Part shown: positions 50,858 through 52,664 of the stretch, piece by piece
How the letters are laid out: each line of letters opens with the position of its first letter
Numbering within the stretch: the stretch's first letter is position 1
Assembly: GCA_903927005.1 (NCBI GenBank)
Contig: CAIYLH010000012.1
Location: 1-52,664 of the forward strand
DNA: 52,664 nt
Origin: an uncultured Pseudomonadota bacterium
GTDB lineage: Bacteria; Pseudomonadota; Gammaproteobacteria; Steroidobacterales; Steroidobacteraceae
Direction: 5' to 3'
The notes under the pieces: model-generated
What the model was told of the DNA's origin: nothing
Database searches by the model: none
The model's input: the letters and a program-made list of their open reading frames with translations, nothing else
Made by a program: the position numbers and the translations under genes

Positions 50858-52204
50858 ATGAGCAGCACGGTCACATCTGCGGTGGTCGCCGTTCTGGGAC
50901 GAGGCCCGGCCGCGGCCGCGCAGCTCGTCCAGTCGCTGGGCGTTTCGCAGGCGACGATCTCGCGGGCGGTGGCTGAACTTGAGCGGCAGCAGCAGGTGCT
51001 GCGCACCGGCACACGCCGGGGAACACGCTACCTCCTGCGTCGCGCTCGAGCAGAGCTCGGTTCACAGTGGCCGATCTTTCGCCTCGACGCGGACGGCACC
51101 CCTCAACCCTGCGGCACGCTGAACGCCGTCGCACCTGAGGGTTACTACGCTGCCGCCGGCCCGGGTCGTCTATCCGGGCTCTACACAGCCCTGCCGTACT
51201 ACCTCCTAGACGCGTGGCCGGCTGGCTTTCTGGGGCGAACGATCCCCACCCGTCACGCTGATCTGGAGCTACCGGCCCGCGTCGGCGACTGGACCGAGGA
51301 CCATTTCCTCACGTACCTGACGCGACGAGCAAACGACAGCAGCGGCGACCTCGTCGTGGGAGCGGAGGCCCTCGATCGACATCTGACGGGGGTGGATGCA
51401 CCCCTCGTCGTGACGAGGGAGGAGCGCCACATCGCGTATCCCGAGTTCGCAACGGCCGCCATGAGCGGCGCACCACCGGGTTCATCCGCACACGGCGAGC
51501 ACCCCAAGTTCACTGTCTGCCTCGCAGCTGGGGCCCGCCGCACGCACGTACTGGTCAAGTTCTCCCCGCCGCGTTCCAGCGCCGTCGGTCAGCGCTGGGC
51601 CGACCTGCTGCGGGCCGAGCATCTCGCACACGGCCTCCTCAACGAGAACGGGATCGCCAGCTGCACCTCGCAGCTACTCGAGCACGGCGAACGCGTCTTC
51701 CTCGAATGCGAGCGCTACGACCGGATCGGCGCCACCGGCCGTCGCGGAGTCGTATCGCTGCATGCGCTCGACACGGCCCGCTATGGACGACTCGACAACT
51801 GGACAGCGGCCGCCGACCGGCTCTTCGCCGACGCCCTGCTGTCTGAGGAAGGTGCCGAGCGAATCCGGCTGCTGGATGCGTTCGGCGCGCTTATCGGCAA
51901 TACCGACCGGCACTTCGGCAACTTGAGCCTGTTCGATGATTACGCCAACGCGCTACGCCTCGCACCGGTCTACGACATGCTGCCGATGGTATTCGCCCCT
52001 CATGACGGACAAGTGCTTGCCCGCGCGTTCACGCCGCCGCCCGCGCGCGCGGCGTGGCTCGCCAGCTGGGCAAGCGCGCGGCGCCTCGCTGAAGAGTACT
52101 GGGAGCGCCTGCGGTCCGACGCCGGCCTCAGCAGCGAGTTTCGCGCAGTGTGCGCAGCAAGCCTGCAAGCGCTGCAGGCTGCGCCTCACCGCAGCGGCGC
52201 CTAG
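50858..52204 (+). CDS. yjjJ: HipA-family serine/threonine kinase-like protein, YjjJ type
   Basis: A 448-residue HipA homologue of the YjjJ/HipH class. A winged-HTH segment at the N-terminus (LVQSLGVSQATISRAVAELER) replaces the separate HipB partner's DNA-binding role. The HipA-like kinase portion has HVLVKFSPP (ATP-binding lysine), and the catalytic loop FGALIGNTDRHFGNLSLF followed by LAPVYDMLPM with the metal-binding aspartate. YjjJ is about the same length. No hipB-like gene lies beside it. It is preceded by an AT-rich island and followed by a broken toxin gene, so this end of the window is distinct from the catabolic region. Confidence 0.88.
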   Translation: MSSTVTSAVVAVLGRGPAAAAQLVQSLGVSQATISRAVAELERQQQVLRTGTRRGTRYLLRRARAELGSQWPIFRLDADGTPQPCGTLNAVAPEGYYAAAGPGRLSGLYTALPYYLLDAWPAGFLGRTIPTRHADLELPARVGDWTEDHFLTYLTRRANDSSGDLVVGAEALDRHLTGVDAPLVVTREERHIAYPEFATAAMSGAPPGSSAHGEHPKFTVCLAAGARRTHVLVKFSPPRSSAVGQRWADLLRAEHLAHGLLNENGIASCTSQLLEHGERVFLECERYDRIGATGRRGVVSLHALDTARYGRLDNWTAAADRLFADALLSEEGAERIRLLDAFGALIGNTDRHFGNLSLFDDYANALRLAPVYDMLPMVFAPHDGQVLARAFTPPPARAAWLASWASARRLAEEYWERLRSDAGLSSEFRAVCAASLQALQAAPHRSGA

Positions 52205-52244
52205 CCGGGCAGGTGCCCGCCCAGCCGCTTAGCGTGGCCGCGGC

Positions 52245-52430
52245 CTACAGCCGCATCTCCGCGGTACTGAACAAATAGGGCCGTTCCCTATCTTCGATGT
52301 GCCGGTGATCGCCTTTGCTCCGCTCATTGTCATAGCCTACCAACCGCTGTCCCGAACGCCCGTAGAACAGGCTGTACTTCAAGCGATGCCAACTTCCAGG
52401 AACTGATTCAGGCACTTCCCAGATCTTCAT
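52245..52430 (-). pseudogene. TumE-family (DUF6516) toxin fragment
   Basis: About 62 codons on the minus strand match the core of TumE-type toxins: IWEVPESVPGSWHRLKYSLF, then YGRSGQRLVGYDNE, KGDHRHIEDRERPYLFS. A full TumE protein is about 110-120 residues and continues with a leucine/aspartate-rich ADF-containing tail; here the frame stops 6 residues after PYLFS. Upstream in-frame codons to 52631 do not look like the TumE N-terminus. No TumA antitoxin is present. I regard it as a remnant; recognition is from motif memory only. Confidence 0.55.
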
Positions 52431-52431
52431 T

Positions 52432-52664
52432 TCGACGGAAGCGCAGGGACGCGCTGACCCCGCTGCGACAGTTGCGCCAGCACAAGGAGCTGCGGCCAAG
52501 TGTTTAGGGCTCATGCCGCGCGCGTTGCCGGGCTGCAGTGGATCGCTCGATATCTGTACGAACTGGGCAATTTCTCGCGTACGCCGCAGCAGGTGGCGCA
52601 AGTTAAATCGCGCCAATGCGCGAGACTCCAAGTCCGACAGTGACTCGCACGCTGCGCTTCAAGG
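52432..52664. other. Right-edge region, unassigned
   Basis: Both strands contain short open frames, for example minus-strand codons upstream of the TumE remnant and a plus-strand frame ending at a TGA near 52643, but none resembles a known protein. It may be decayed mobile or toxin-antitoxin DNA. No repeats or attachment-site structure could be identified. Confidence 0.3.

Noticed and set aside
50858-52204. Classical HipBA toxin-antitoxin operon
   Set aside because: No hipB-like gene lies upstream; the protein carries its own HTH and fits the YjjJ class.
1-52664. tRNA, rRNA, CRISPR array or complete IS element
   Set aside because: No cloverleaf-type sequence, rRNA core, regularly spaced repeat or transposase gene with flanking inverted repeats was recognised by eye.

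Overview
This is a GC-rich (roughly two-thirds G+C by eye), gene-dense proteobacterial segment. Two SusC/FpvA-like TonB-dependent receptors, a YjjJ-type HipA kinase, BetI- and LysR-type regulators, PotA/H/I permease genes and an aruH-aruI pair make a Gram-negative host certain and a Gammaproteobacterium the best guess (moderate confidence). No rRNA, tRNA, CRISPR, integrase or intact IS element was seen.

Layout. 201-2221: folD and an AraC regulator (minus). 2442-8075: a dimethylglycine-dehydrogenase-like flavoprotein and two convergent MttB-superfamily methyltransferases without pyrrolysine. 8388-15260: a histidine-ammonia-lyase-family protein that has lost its MIO triad, a TonB-dependent receptor, and a TPR-sulfotransferase behind a strong terminator. 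15264-21944: a minus-strand MFS/ALDH/enolase-superfamily/GFA operon, a divergent beta-hydroxyacid dehydrogenase, and a LysR regulator. 22097-26081: a GMC oxidoreductase, an HD-domain protein, and potH/potI. 26204-31623: a BetI-like TetR regulator fused to a degenerate Rieske oxygenase, an ALDH, and two real Rieske oxygenase alpha subunits. 31923-41509: an operon of class-III aminotransferase, two FAD amine-oxidase-like proteins, GcvT-like protein and PotA, then a second TonB receptor. 41534-49448: a divergon of aruH-aruI against BKACE, betainyl-CoA-type thioesterase, NDP-forming acyl-CoA synthetase, caiD and dimethylarginine dimethylaminohydrolase. 49467-52664: a serine hydrolase, an AT-rich island, a YjjJ/HipA protein and a broken TumE-like toxin fragment.

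How the genes fit together (inference). Nearly every block carries families known from catabolism of quaternary amines and N-methylated amino acids: Rieske betaine demethylases, DMGDH/GcvT flavoproteins, MttB methyltransferases, carnitine-type CoA enzymes, methylarginine hydrolase, and a lyase resembling MIO-less ergothionase. FolD and GFA could handle the C1 units released. I read the window as a composite island for uptake and demethylation of betaines and methylated amino acids, with PotA/H/I and TonB receptors for uptake. Partner genes normally needed (Rieske reductase, corrinoid protein, periplasmic binding protein, carnitine dehydrogenase, acyl-CoA dehydrogenase) are absent here.

The two most unusual items are the TetR-Rieske fusion at 26204-27754, whose C-terminal half aligns along its length with the Rieske enzyme encoded at 30469-31623 but lacks the mononuclear-iron histidines, and the MIO-less, apparently exported lyase at 8388-10154. 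Several convergent gene pairs are separated by perfect hairpins without U-tracts, and most divergent intergenic regions hold clear palindromes that are candidate operators.
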